A DNA stretch of 64,000 nucleotides, from IMG/VR virus record IMGVR_UViG_3300044611_000703, positions 1-64,000 of that record; one strand, written 5' to 3'. This document shows positions 38,269 to 46,257 of this stretch, one piece after another. Under the pieces are notes generated by a model. That model was not told the DNA's origin and ran no database searches. It saw only the letters and a program-made list of their open reading frames with translations. Source of the stretch: a virus. The number at the start of each line of letters is the position of its first letter. Positions within the stretch are counted from its first letter, which is position 1. The position numbers and the translations under genes were made by a program.

Positions 38269-39015
38269 AGGCCGAAAAAACTCAACCCCAAAGGTTATCT
38301 CGTAAGATACCAATTCTCCTGATGGGGCGGTTGCAGTTCTTTTAAGGTCTAATGACGGTTCATTTTCTCTTAAAAAAGTTCTTATGTATTTAGAGTCCAT
38401 AATAGGTAAAGTATCAACAAACATCGCTATTTTACCTCTATCGTTATCACCATCAATCTCAACAATTTGTTTTTGTAATTTCCAAGTTATTCTTGGCGCT
38501 TGTCTTCCCACGGGATATTGTTCAACCATTTTATCCAACTCAATAGTGTCATGAAAAGTGGTAGGTCTTAATTTAATTGTTACACCTGTTTTAGGTAATG
38601 TTGTAGTAAAAAAACCATTTTCATCAGGTTGATGTTTACATTGTTTAATATTTAATTCATCCAAGACAACAGTGTGTGAAAAAGTTTTACTAGTACTTGG
38701 GTCAATTAAATTAATTGTATATTCCGGACCAAAAGAAGTATTTCTTAAAAAGATTAAAATTGCTTCAACATCACCATCCATTAATTCTTCAGGACGTAAA
38801 TCATGTTCATATAATTTATTTCTTAATAAAGTAAATACAATATTTTCTTTACCAGCCATTGCACCAATCAAATAATTTTCATCAGATGCCGTTAAATAAC
38901 CTACTTTAACCGATTTTTTCTTAGATTTATAAAAAATTCCACCACTCGGTAATGATACCACGTCATGTGGTAATGTGAAATTTTCTGTTGCTGCATTAAT
39001 TAAACTTTCGTCCAT
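38260..39015 (-). CDS. Tail assembly chaperone / T4 gp26-like protein (G part)
   Basis: A 251-aa protein of the T4 gp26-type baseplate/chaperone family (Pfam T4_baseplate style): the N-terminal LPSGGIFYKSKKKSVKVGYL followed by LTASDENYLIGAM is the family signature, and CKHQPDENGFFTTTLPKTGV further supports it. T4 gp26 is 208 aa. It lies between the tail tube and tape measure genes, which is the classical place of the frameshifted G/GT chaperones of long-tailed phages. Its stop codon TAA at 38260-38262 sits in a slippery context that would allow a 47-residue extension. Confidence 0.8.
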   Translation of the reverse strand: MDESLINAATENFTLPHDVVSLPSGGIFYKSKKKSVKVGYLTASDENYLIGAMAGKENIVFTLLRNKLYEHDLRPEELMDGDVEAILIFLRNTSFGPEYTINLIDPSTSKTFSHTVVLDELNIKQCKHQPDENGFFTTTLPKTGVTIKLRPTTFHDTIELDKMVEQYPVGRQAPRITWKLQKQIVEIDGDNDRGKIAMFVDTLPIMDSKYIRTFLRENEPSLDLKRTATAPSGELVSYEITFGVEFFRPFF

Positions 39016-39072
39016 ATAAATTTGTTTTTATTATAAAATATAATCGTATATGTTTTTTTATCAATAGTTAAT

Positions 39073-39103
39073 AAAAAATCCACATATTTTTGATATGTGG
39101 ATT
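39073..39103 (-). terminator. Intrinsic terminator of the tail tube gene
   Basis: An 11-bp perfect stem (AATCCACATAT / ATATGTGGATT) with a 5-nt loop lies 26 nt after the tube stop codon. On the minus strand it is followed by TTTTTT. It fits a strong stop for the abundant tube mRNA. Confidence 0.85.
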
Positions 39104-39128
39104 CTTAATTTTAAATATAAAGTATTTT

Positions 39129-39617
39129 TTAGTAAACTAATATACATCTATCCATACGTAATACCGCTGATATTGTCGCTAAAGCGTCTGTACTATACGC
39201 CAACGAATCAAAGTTAACATCAGATAAGAAAGTTCCTTCTAATATCCATTTCTCAACAACTACACCCGTTGGGTCTAACATCTCAAGGTCAACATTCTTT
39301 TTATAACCCGCAGCATACCCCATACGTCCGGTAACTGATTCTGCACATAAACGTACCCATTCCATAAGTGCCTGAGACGCAGAAGGTCCAATTGGGTCAC
39401 GGAATTTAACATTTATTGTACCCCAAGTAAAACGACCGGCAACATATGTTTCAGTGTTTAAAAATGGAATCGCAACAGGATTAATTGTTATTTTTGGTCT
39501 TGCTGCCGATTCTACGAACCATTCATTAATCCCTAATGTTGAAGGAAAACGTAATATAAACCTATTTTGTCTTTTAGGTTCGTAAGGTATGGGCATTTTC
39601 ATTAATAAATCAGCCAT
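39129..39617 (-). CDS. Tail tube protein, T4 gp19-like
   Basis: A 162-aa protein, almost exactly the 163 aa of T4 gp19. It has the compact beta-barrel pattern of Hcp/gp19 tube proteins: RQNRFILRFPSTLGINEWFV, then the FTWGTINVKFRDPIGPSASQ strand, and a closing YSTDALATISAVLRMDRCIL strand typical of myovirus tube proteins. Many copies stack into the rigid inner tube. It lies between the HAD-family gene and the chaperone genes, with a dedicated terminator and a 172-nt leader, which suggests a strong own promoter. Confidence 0.9.
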   Translation of the reverse strand: MADLLMKMPIPYEPKRQNRFILRFPSTLGINEWFVESAARPKITINPVAIPFLNTETYVAGRFTWGTINVKFRDPIGPSASQALMEWVRLCAESVTGRMGYAAGYKKNVDLEMLDPTGVVVEKWILEGTFLSDVNFDSLAYSTDALATISAVLRMDRCILVY

Positions 39618-39727
39618 TTCAATTTGTTTTTAATTTTATTTATTTTATCTTTATTTAATAAATATCACTATTTAAAAAATATTTTAGTTGACTTTTAGAA
39701 TTTAATTTATTATCATTCTCTTCCAGT

Positions 39728-39769
39728 CTAGTTTATTTAATACTAGTTTTAATTTACTAGTTTTTCTAG
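39728..39769. repeat. Cluster of four CTAG sites in the tail tube leader
   Basis: Four CTAG tetranucleotides at 39728, 39743, 39757 and 39766 (spacings 15, 14 and 9 nt) lie inside TAGTTT-like repeats in the 172-nt gap upstream of the tube gene. The rest of the gap is simple A/T-rich sequence with a TATTTATT element at 39655-39662. The cluster may be operator-like or chance. Confidence 0.3.
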
Positions 39770-39789
39770 TTCTTATTTATTATAACTAT

Positions 39790-40611
39790 TTAATATTCTT
39801 TTTTTATTCCTCCTGCTGTTGAATAAGTTTTAATAATATTTTCTGGGTCTTGCTCAAAATGTTTTTTAACTACATCCACATTTCTTACATCATCATCTGA
39901 AAATCCTACTTTAGGTACAAAATAATTACTAATTTTGTTTTTTAAGAAAGCTTTTTTCTGAATTCTTTTTGAAACATCTTTAACATATTGAACAAATTCT
40001 TTTAAAGCTTTAATTTTACCTTCTTCCGGATTTGTTGCTGAACCCTCACCAAAAGACACCGGATAAAAACGACACATATCTAAATATTCTTTTATCATTT
40101 CTGATTTAGATATTTCTTCTTCATCCGCCAAATCACGATATTTTTCTAAATTCTTAATTAGTTCATTAGAATTTATACCGTTTGTGTTTGAAACAATATA
40201 ATTGTAAACACCTTGTTTAAGTACGTTAGGGTTGTGACCTCTTGCGGTAACAATCGAAAAAATTGACCCATTATTAATTGCTTCAACGAAATCAGGCCAA
40301 GCAGGACCTGGTTTTGCTAACATAGCGTCAACAATAAATTGTTTATCACCTTTATCCCGGAAATATCTGAAAGGTTCATCCGCAAAACCAACAATAGTAT
40401 GGTCATTATACTCGAATGGTTGATTACCAATCTCCGTTCTATAATCCGCAAAATCTTCAGTAGACATACCTACTTCACGACCTTCATCATCTTTTAAAAT
40501 AATTTTAGTTGGCATTGTAACAATGTTATCATCCCAATCAAATGCGTAGTATTTTTCATCAGGAGCTCCTGCGTCGTCAATACCTTCTTTTAAAATTTTT
40601 TTATTAAACAT
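39790..40611 (-). CDS. HAD-superfamily phosphatase-like protein
   Basis: A 273-aa protein with HAD-fold motifs: motif I YYAFDWDDN with D25 and D27, motif II-like SIVTARGHNPN near residue 120, and motif IV-like VGFSDDDVRNVD near residue 240. The spacing contains a cap-like insertion (residues 30-110). HAD enzymes dephosphorylate nucleotides or nucleic acid ends, so a polynucleotide or nucleotide phosphatase is possible, but the substrate cannot be told from the sequence. Its place between sheath and tube genes is odd for an enzyme. The N-terminus MFNKKILKEGI resembles a short docking helix. Confidence 0.7.
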   Translation of the reverse strand: MFNKKILKEGIDDAGAPDEKYYAFDWDDNIVTMPTKIILKDDEGREVGMSTEDFADYRTEIGNQPFEYNDHTIVGFADEPFRYFRDKGDKQFIVDAMLAKPGPAWPDFVEAINNGSIFSIVTARGHNPNVLKQGVYNYIVSNTNGINSNELIKNLEKYRDLADEEEISKSEMIKEYLDMCRFYPVSFGEGSATNPEEGKIKALKEFVQYVKDVSKRIQKKAFLKNKISNYFVPKVGFSDDDVRNVDVVKKHFEQDPENIIKTYSTAGGIKKEY

Positions 40612-40627
40612 AATTGTTATTTGGCTT

Positions 40628-40660
40628 AATTATGACCCACTATTACAATGGGTCATAATT
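40628..40660 (-). terminator. Hairpin downstream of the tail sheath gene
   Basis: A perfect 12-bp inverted repeat (AATTATGACCCA / TGGGTCATAATT) with a 9-nt loop begins 7 nt after the sheath stop. In minus-strand sense it is followed by AAGCC rather than T, so it is a weak terminator or a 3'-end stabiliser; in the plus sense a T-rich tract follows. Confidence 0.6.
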
Positions 40661-40667
40661 TTATTTA

Positions 40668-43600
40668 TTATATATTCTCGAAAGATGCACCTGTTGGAGT
40701 GATATAGAACGTAATGTCTATAAATTCTAACGATTTGGTTGGTTTGATGTAAATCTTACCTGTCATTTGATTTCTGTCTATATCAGCTGCGTCAGACGAA
40801 ACAGTTACACGGAAATCGTAAAGACCTCTATCTCTTCTAATCGAATCTAATATTGGGTTAACAGAATCCAAGAAATCTTGTCTTACTTTAGCATCGTTTT
40901 GTTCGAATAATAATCTAACAGAAACAGCAGATATTAATTTACGAGCTTGAAGTAATAATCTTCTTACGTTGATTCTATCAAGTGCCGATTGTCTAATTTG
41001 AAGAGTTTTGTTACCCCAAATAACTGTTCCAACATCAGAGAAGGTAGCAATTGGATTTAAACGACCTTGATATAGAGTATCTCTATTTTCTTGAGTCAGT
41101 TTAATTCTCGCTTTAACAGCATTTACAATACCTCTCGTGTAACCCGCAGCTGCGAACCAAGGATAAGCGATGTTGTCTGTTAACGCTAAGTTTCTCGTTA
41201 CCTCAGCAGTTGCTGGTAAGTAAATTTGTGTATTGTTAACTGTATCTCTCATTAATACCCAAGGGTAGTAAGTCGCCGTGTAGTTAGAATCAATACCTGA
41301 ATTTGCTAAATTATCTACAGCCTCTTGTGGGTAAATAAAGTCAAATTGATTACCTGTTGAAGGAACATACATATTGTAGTCAGGTGTTGTACAAACGTAC
41401 AATGAATCTGCTCTACTAAATTCAATCATATCGATTGCGTTTTCAACTAAATTAGAGTTATTAACATAATCAATACCCGGTGTAACAAACACGTTAATGT
41501 TTACTGCTTCAGGATTTGCAAATGTTTCTTGACCTAATAAATAAGCGTAATAATCGGTGTTCGCAAAATCTTGAGTATTACCCGCTACACTAATTTGTTT
41601 GAATGCCCCCCAACCTGTTGCGGTAGGGTATCTTGGTGTTGGACAAGCTCCTCTTAAATAACCTGCTCTACCTAATACAAATCTATCAGTATTTGTTCTA
41701 AATTCTCTGTAGATATCCCATCCATCAAAACCTCCTTTAACAAGTAAAGTAAATTTACGTGCAAAAATTCTATAGTAAGGATTTTCAGGGTTATCAGGGT
41801 CTGATGTAAATGGTGCGTCACCACAGAAGAACGCCGGTGTACCACTAGTTACAAATACATTAGGTATTGTAATACCTGTTGCATTTTCATCCATGTGGAA
41901 TCCTCTAGTTCTAAAGTTCCAAGGATTACCTTCAGTATCGTTACATATATCTAAAGGAAGTTGATTACCTTTATATTGGAAGAAGTCAACATCAATACCT
42001 TCAGTATCAGAGATACCTAAATAAGTTCTTCTTACATTATCACCCGCACTTGTAGTAGTATCGTCCGCACCTGATGCTAAACCAAATGGTGGATTATAAA
42101 CTACCTCACCAGGATAATAGTATTTAGCTTTAATTAATGGGAATGGTGGTCTAACACCAGCATATTCTCTATAATCATAACCCAAGAATCCACAAGGAAG
42201 TGCGTCTATCGGAGCATCCTCATTCATCTCAACCATAACATAACTTGATAATAATGGATATTCACCATCTAAACTACCAATTTTCTTACCTACGAATGAA
42301 TTATCTTGAGGGTTCATTGTACAGTTAGTATATTTTTCAAGAACCACCGGAGCAGAATCAGTATCAAAGAAATCTCTAATCAATACATCAAAAGTACCGT
42401 TGTTAAATGACATATTAGCTAACGATATTTTAATATCAACGTTAGCAGAATCACCATCAGCAATAGTTGTAAATTTAAATAAGTTATAAACTTTATTACC
42501 TCTTAATTCAGAAACAACCCAAGGTGATACCGGAGATTGATATTTCTCTAAATAAAATGCTATTGATGTTGGGTCAATTGCTTGACGTGCGTCAGGTAAA
42601 GCGGTTAATTCACAATTTAAACCTCTAATATAACCCATTCTCCAAGCATTTGTTAATAAAGCTTGGAATCTTTCTTCAACAAATAATGGAACTACTGTTC
42701 TTGGTTTAGAGAAGTTAGACGCTCCAAATACTTTACTTATATATTTAGGGTCAGAGTTTGAGAAGGATGTTTCAAAGAAATATTGGTCACCATCTTTACT
42801 TGTGATGTTAACACCAAAAGTTGAAAATGGGTTTTTAGTTACACCTGAATATGTTCCTGTACAATCTAAACTAACATCAGTTAAACCTGATACTTCATAA
42901 ACCGGACCATCATCTAAACCATATGTTGAAAGACCTCTTGAACGTAATGTAGCAATTACTAAATCATCATAATCAGTATATGCGGTTCCCGAATAGACAT
43001 AAATAACACCTATCAATGTACCTGTATAACAATGTGTAGGTCTAGCCGTTGTTGTTGAAGTGGTTGATGTTGATGTTGTAGTTGTACATGGGTCAGTTGT
43101 AGTAGTTGTTGTTGACGTAGACGTTGTAGTTGTAATAATAGGTGTCAATGTTAATCCTGTCACAACTGACCAAAATGAAAATCCTGTGTAAGCGGCATTA
43201 CCAACATTATCAAATAATGAGTAATACCAAGGGTCATTTTGTGGTGCTGAGTAATTACATAAATTAGCACTTACATTATCAACTTCGTAAACATTTGTTT
43301 CACCTGTATACACCTCACTTAATCCTGAATAAACACTTGTTGGTATTGCTCCGTAGTAATAAATTGAAGTATCCTCTTTTGCCGGTGTTGAAACTACGTC
43401 AAAAATTTGTCTAGAGAAATCAGTATACAACGTACTTATACTACCATCGAATTGTTCGTAAGGTTCGTTTAATATTGAAGAAATCTCAGGTGCTAAATTA
43501 GATGTGTTTGTAAACACTATACTATCAATACTGTTAGTACACGCCGAGAATTCAATAGAATAATTAATTGTTTTAAAGTCAATACACTCAGTTATACAAT

Positions 43601-43994
43601 TCTCAGTTGTAGCACTTTCACAAAAGAAATCAACCGTTGTCGGGTTAACATTCGCTTTTGTTGTTATAGACCAAGATGGTCCTGCATCATAACCGGATAA
43701 TCCTAAAACTCTCGTTACGAATAATTGGTTAGATTGTTGTAAGTATGATTTAGCAATATAAGCCGCTTCGTACTTTGGAATTTGTGTATTTATAAATTTT
43801 TCTGGAGAAGTTCCACCGAAGAAATTTGTGAATTCATCAAAATTTCGTATAAAAATAGGTTCGAAAGCAGGACCTTTTAAGGTCTCACCCACAATACCCA
43901 ACGTGGTAACTCCCACACTTTGTGCTACGAAACTTAAATCAACTTCAGAAGTATATACTCCGGGAGATACGAATACTTTTTGATTTGATGCCAT
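40668..43994 (-). CDS. Tail sheath protein, T4 gp18-like, with Thr-rich insertion
   Basis: An 1108-aa protein, much longer than T4 gp18 (659 aa). The N-terminal VFVSPGVYTSEVDLSFVAQS and the C-terminal QSALDRINVRRLLLQARKLI, with ITFYITPTGASFENI at the end, are the conserved contractile-sheath signatures. Extra domains are inserted in the middle. Residues about 286-318 form an almost pure Thr/Ser linker (TTTTSTSTTTTTTDPCTTTT and on), which resembles mucin-type or O-glycosylated stalks. The sheath surrounds the gp19-like tube and contracts to drive it into the cell. The start is preceded by a long A/T-rich leader with a TATTTATC element at 44031-44038. Confidence 0.92.
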   Translation of the reverse strand: MASNQKVFVSPGVYTSEVDLSFVAQSVGVTTLGIVGETLKGPAFEPIFIRNFDEFTNFFGGTSPEKFINTQIPKYEAAYIAKSYLQQSNQLFVTRVLGLSGYDAGPSWSITTKANVNPTTVDFFCESATTENCITECIDFKTINYSIEFSACTNSIDSIVFTNTSNLAPEISSILNEPYEQFDGSISTLYTDFSRQIFDVVSTPAKEDTSIYYYGAIPTSVYSGLSEVYTGETNVYEVDNVSANLCNYSAPQNDPWYYSLFDNVGNAAYTGFSFWSVVTGLTLTPIITTTTSTSTTTTTTDPCTTTTSTSTTSTTTARPTHCYTGTLIGVIYVYSGTAYTDYDDLVIATLRSRGLSTYGLDDGPVYEVSGLTDVSLDCTGTYSGVTKNPFSTFGVNITSKDGDQYFFETSFSNSDPKYISKVFGASNFSKPRTVVPLFVEERFQALLTNAWRMGYIRGLNCELTALPDARQAIDPTSIAFYLEKYQSPVSPWVVSELRGNKVYNLFKFTTIADGDSANVDIKISLANMSFNNGTFDVLIRDFFDTDSAPVVLEKYTNCTMNPQDNSFVGKKIGSLDGEYPLLSSYVMVEMNEDAPIDALPCGFLGYDYREYAGVRPPFPLIKAKYYYPGEVVYNPPFGLASGADDTTTSAGDNVRRTYLGISDTEGIDVDFFQYKGNQLPLDICNDTEGNPWNFRTRGFHMDENATGITIPNVFVTSGTPAFFCGDAPFTSDPDNPENPYYRIFARKFTLLVKGGFDGWDIYREFRTNTDRFVLGRAGYLRGACPTPRYPTATGWGAFKQISVAGNTQDFANTDYYAYLLGQETFANPEAVNINVFVTPGIDYVNNSNLVENAIDMIEFSRADSLYVCTTPDYNMYVPSTGNQFDFIYPQEAVDNLANSGIDSNYTATYYPWVLMRDTVNNTQIYLPATAEVTRNLALTDNIAYPWFAAAGYTRGIVNAVKARIKLTQENRDTLYQGRLNPIATFSDVGTVIWGNKTLQIRQSALDRINVRRLLLQARKLISAVSVRLLFEQNDAKVRQDFLDSVNPILDSIRRDRGLYDFRVTVSSDAADIDRNQMTGKIYIKPTKSLEFIDITFYITPTGASFENI

Positions 43995-44075
43995 TAGTTT
44001 GTCTTTTTAATTTGTAAATTTATTTTTATTGATAAATATTATCAAAAAAACCAAAATACTTTACTTCTTAAGAAG

Positions 44076-44083
44076 TATTTATA
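44076..44083 (+). promoter_or_regulatory. TATTTATA element upstream of the RHH regulator gene
   Basis: Plus-strand GTATTTATAAAT lies 35-42 nt upstream of the ATG at 44118 and follows an inverted repeat (ACTTCTTAAGAAGT). Because the core is near-palindromic it also reads TATAAATA, the T4 late promoter sequence, on the minus strand toward the sheath gene. It could serve either or both directions. Confidence 0.35.
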
Positions 44084-44088
44084 AATTA

Positions 44089-44117
44089 GGTAGAATAAAT
44101 TCTGCCTTTATTCTACC
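44089..44117 (+). promoter_or_regulatory. 11-bp hairpin abutting the RHH start codon
   Basis: GGTAGAATAAA and TTTATTCTACC form a perfect 11-bp stem around a 7-nt loop, and the second arm ends at the base before ATG. It could block ribosome access, bind the repressor, or act as a terminator for leftward transcription. No T-run follows on either strand. Confidence 0.5.
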
Positions 44118-44282
44118 ATGGCAGATAACGAAAAAAAAATTAAGAACCTAAAGATATCAATCGAGGTTCATAGTATCCTAAAGACCTATTGTGAAAAGAG
44201 GGGAATAAAAATGTATCGTTTTTTAGAAAGAATGATTATAGACCAATGTAAGGAAAAGAAGGATATTTATGGTGAAAACTAA
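44118..44282 (+). CDS. Small ribbon-helix-helix (Arc/MetJ-type) regulator
   Basis: A 54-aa protein (MADNEKKIKNLKISIEVHSI and on to DIYGEN). The pattern KNLKISIEVHSILKTYCEKR followed by YRFLERMIIDQC matches an RHH fold: an N-terminal beta-strand (LKISI), helix A (EVHSILKTYCEKRG), a short turn (IK) and helix B (MYRFLERMIIDQ). RHH dimers bind DNA through the paired strands. It is the only plus-strand gene between 1 and 47 kb and its stop overlaps the stop of the convergent minus-strand gene by 4 nt. Likely an autoregulator or a switch of tail gene transcription (inference). Confidence 0.7.
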   Translation: MADNEKKIKNLKISIEVHSILKTYCEKRGIKMYRFLERMIIDQCKEKKDIYGEN

Positions 44283-45316
44283 ACTATTTCATTATTTAAC
44301 TCAATAATACCTTCTTTTGAGTCATCATTTTTAACCACTATGATTTTTAAAACATCATTTGTGTTTATCTGAATTTGAAATAAATCAGTACCATAATATT
44401 GATTATTTAGATACACGTCAAATGAATCAATATTAGTTGTTTCACCTAAATTTAAATCAACTGTGTAATCAAAAATTTGTGATAAAATATTGTTCCCTGC
44501 AACAAATAAAAAATTACTAACAGTAGATTCGTCAGTAATATTTTTTCTTCGTCCACGAGTGAACGATTCTTTTTCAAATTCAACAACCGTTAAAACTCTT
44601 GAAACTGCGGGAGCAACCTCAAATTCATTTTCATCAATTAAGAAACCTAACATTGTAAAATCATAACTTTGAATATAATATTTTCTTTTATCAATATTCA
44701 TAACTGACTCATCAGTAATATTATTCATAATGATTGGAATATAATGACCTTTGATAGTTGTGTAGGCTTGACGAGATGCGAACATTTCAAGAATATTTTT
44801 ATTGAAAGCATTTAATTCTCTCATTCTATTACAAATTATTTTAACACTATATGTAATATCAACAGGAACAGGTTGAGGTATTTTGTATATATCCATACCG
44901 TTTCTATTTCCATCCCAAGTTGGAACTTGAGCATAAAAATATTGTTTTCTGTTTGGTATGTTATATAGTAACGCAGGATTTGTTCCGAATTTAACTTCCG
45001 GGTTTCTTACAACTGTAATAAACGGAGGGGAAACGTTTGAGTCCAAATCTTGAAAATTCCAAGTTTCTGTAAATTGTGACCAGTTTTGTGAAGTAATAAT
45101 GATATCAACCATTGGGATAACTTTACCTTCCACAATTGTTTCTAATTCATTTTGAACAAAATTTAACATACCCCCATCCAAATCGGCGTGTAAAATTGAT
45201 TTTGGTAAATAAGTTCCGTCTTTATTAATTTTTTCCAATAGTTGTTCTCTTCTTGGGTAAAGAGTTTTTGGAAATGTTAACGGAATTGTTTTCTTTATTT
45301 TATTTGGTAATGGCAT
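44279..45316 (-). CDS. Putative tail completion / sheath-stabiliser protein (gp15-like candidate)
   Basis: A 345-aa protein encoded just upstream of the tail sheath gene, where T4-like phages keep gp15. The middle part (FITVVRNPEVKFGTNPALLY, then YSVKIICNRMRELNAFNKNI and YDFTMLGFLIDENEFEVAPA) has the appearance of a neck/tail-completion fold that contacts the last sheath ring. The C-terminal 80 residues form a separate beta-domain. No catalytic residues. The call rests on position and general pattern, so it is tentative. A gene-sense TATTTATA lies at 45330-45337. Confidence 0.45.
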   Translation of the reverse strand: MPLPNKIKKTIPLTFPKTLYPRREQLLEKINKDGTYLPKSILHADLDGGMLNFVQNELETIVEGKVIPMVDIIITSQNWSQFTETWNFQDLDSNVSPPFITVVRNPEVKFGTNPALLYNIPNRKQYFYAQVPTWDGNRNGMDIYKIPQPVPVDITYSVKIICNRMRELNAFNKNILEMFASRQAYTTIKGHYIPIIMNNITDESVMNIDKRKYYIQSYDFTMLGFLIDENEFEVAPAVSRVLTVVEFEKESFTRGRRKNITDESTVSNFLFVAGNNILSQIFDYTVDLNLGETTNIDSFDVYLNNQYYGTDLFQIQINTNDVLKIIVVKNDDSKEGIIELNNEIV

Positions 45317-45320
45317 GTTA

Positions 45321-45854
45321 TTATTTTGTTATAAATATTTTGTCTCTTAAATTTATCATTTCAACTTCACCGGCACTATATATTGGTTCTTCGGTATCTT
45401 TTACAACATAAGAGTTATATTTGTAAGGGTTATAGGTTACTATATTACTATTTGGTTCACTTGGTAAATTCTCACAAGGAAATTTACAATAATCCATTAA
45501 AGTTCCAATTACAAATGAATGAACATTCTTTCTTTTATCTTTTAATACTTTTTCTCTACCCCCTTGTCTAACTCTGAATTCAACATCTGATAATTTAACA
45601 TAATCGGCATGAGTAATAACTCTTCCATTATAGGTTACTGAAAAGGTGTGTTTGTGTAAGTTATAATAAACCATAACTTTATCACCAATATTTTTTTTCT
45701 CCTCATTATCGTGACCACACTTGTGACAGATATAAGGGTCGTTTCCACCATCGGCTAAAGCCCAAGACCAACCACACTCATCACAAATAACTTTATCATT
45801 TGTAACAATTTCTAATAATCTTCTATACTGTCTTTCGTTAATTATAATTTTCAT
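45321..45854 (-). CDS. Zinc-ribbon-containing unknown protein (177 aa)
   Basis: The start at 45854 (MKIIINERQYRRLLEIV) is preferred. A longer frame from 45905 overlaps the upstream gene by 68 nt, whereas this start overlaps by 17 nt. Residues about 22-50 carry a zinc ribbon, CDECGWSWA and YICHKCGHD, with four Cys in two CxxC pairs. The rest is unassigned. The N-terminal helix resembles those of other proteins in this window and may be a docking or packaging signal. Two further Cys (CKFPC) occur near residue 138. Function unknown. Confidence 0.65.
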   Translation of the reverse strand: MKIIINERQYRRLLEIVTNDKVICDECGWSWALADGGNDPYICHKCGHDNEEKKNIGDKVMVYYNLHKHTFSVTYNGRVITHADYVKLSDVEFRVRQGGREKVLKDKRKNVHSFVIGTLMDYCKFPCENLPSEPNSNIVTYNPYKYNSYVVKDTEEPIYSAGEVEMINLRDKIFITK

Positions 45855-46257
45855 AATCGTAATATGTGGATACTGATTTAACAGGTAAATTAAAATTATC
45901 TTCAAACCATTTTTTCATAGGTTCTTCCCAATGTCCTTCAAACATGTCATCTAAATGTTCCGCGTGCTTACCAATAACTTCTAAAATTGGTGCTTTATCT
46001 CTAAAAGGTTTATGTGATGGTTCAGTATTATAATAATCAACATCAAAATAATAAAAAATAATATCAGTATCATAAATACCTTGATAATCACCTTCAAAGA
46101 ACATTAAAAAGTATTCGTTTTCTCTATCAACATCAGGATATCCATCTTCATCTTCATCCATACCATAAACCCAATCCATTTTACTTGAATTAAATGTTTT
46201 ATCAATATAATTGTATATTGAATTGAATAGTTTATTTTTTGTTATTTTTACTTTCAT
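45838..46257 (-). CDS. Acidic unknown protein (139 aa)
   Basis: A 139-aa, strongly acidic protein (many Asp/Glu/Tyr) starting MKVKITKNKLFNSIYNYIDK. No motif recognised. Its start overlaps the upstream neck-like gene by one base and its end overlaps the zinc-ribbon gene by 17 nt, indicating translational coupling. High acidity could mean an internal head protein or a DNA-mimic protein, but there is no direct evidence. Confidence 0.6.
   Translation of the reverse strand: MKVKITKNKLFNSIYNYIDKTFNSSKMDWVYGMDEDEDGYPDVDRENEYFLMFFEGDYQGIYDTDIIFYYFDVDYYNTEPSHKPFRDKAPILEVIGKHAEHLDDMFEGHWEEPMKKWFEDNFNLPVKSVSTYYDYENYN

Noticed and set aside
45855-45905. Longer N-terminus of the zinc-ribbon gene
   Set aside because: It would overlap the upstream gene by 68 nt and adds a hydrophobic stretch without sense; MKIIINERQ start is more likely.
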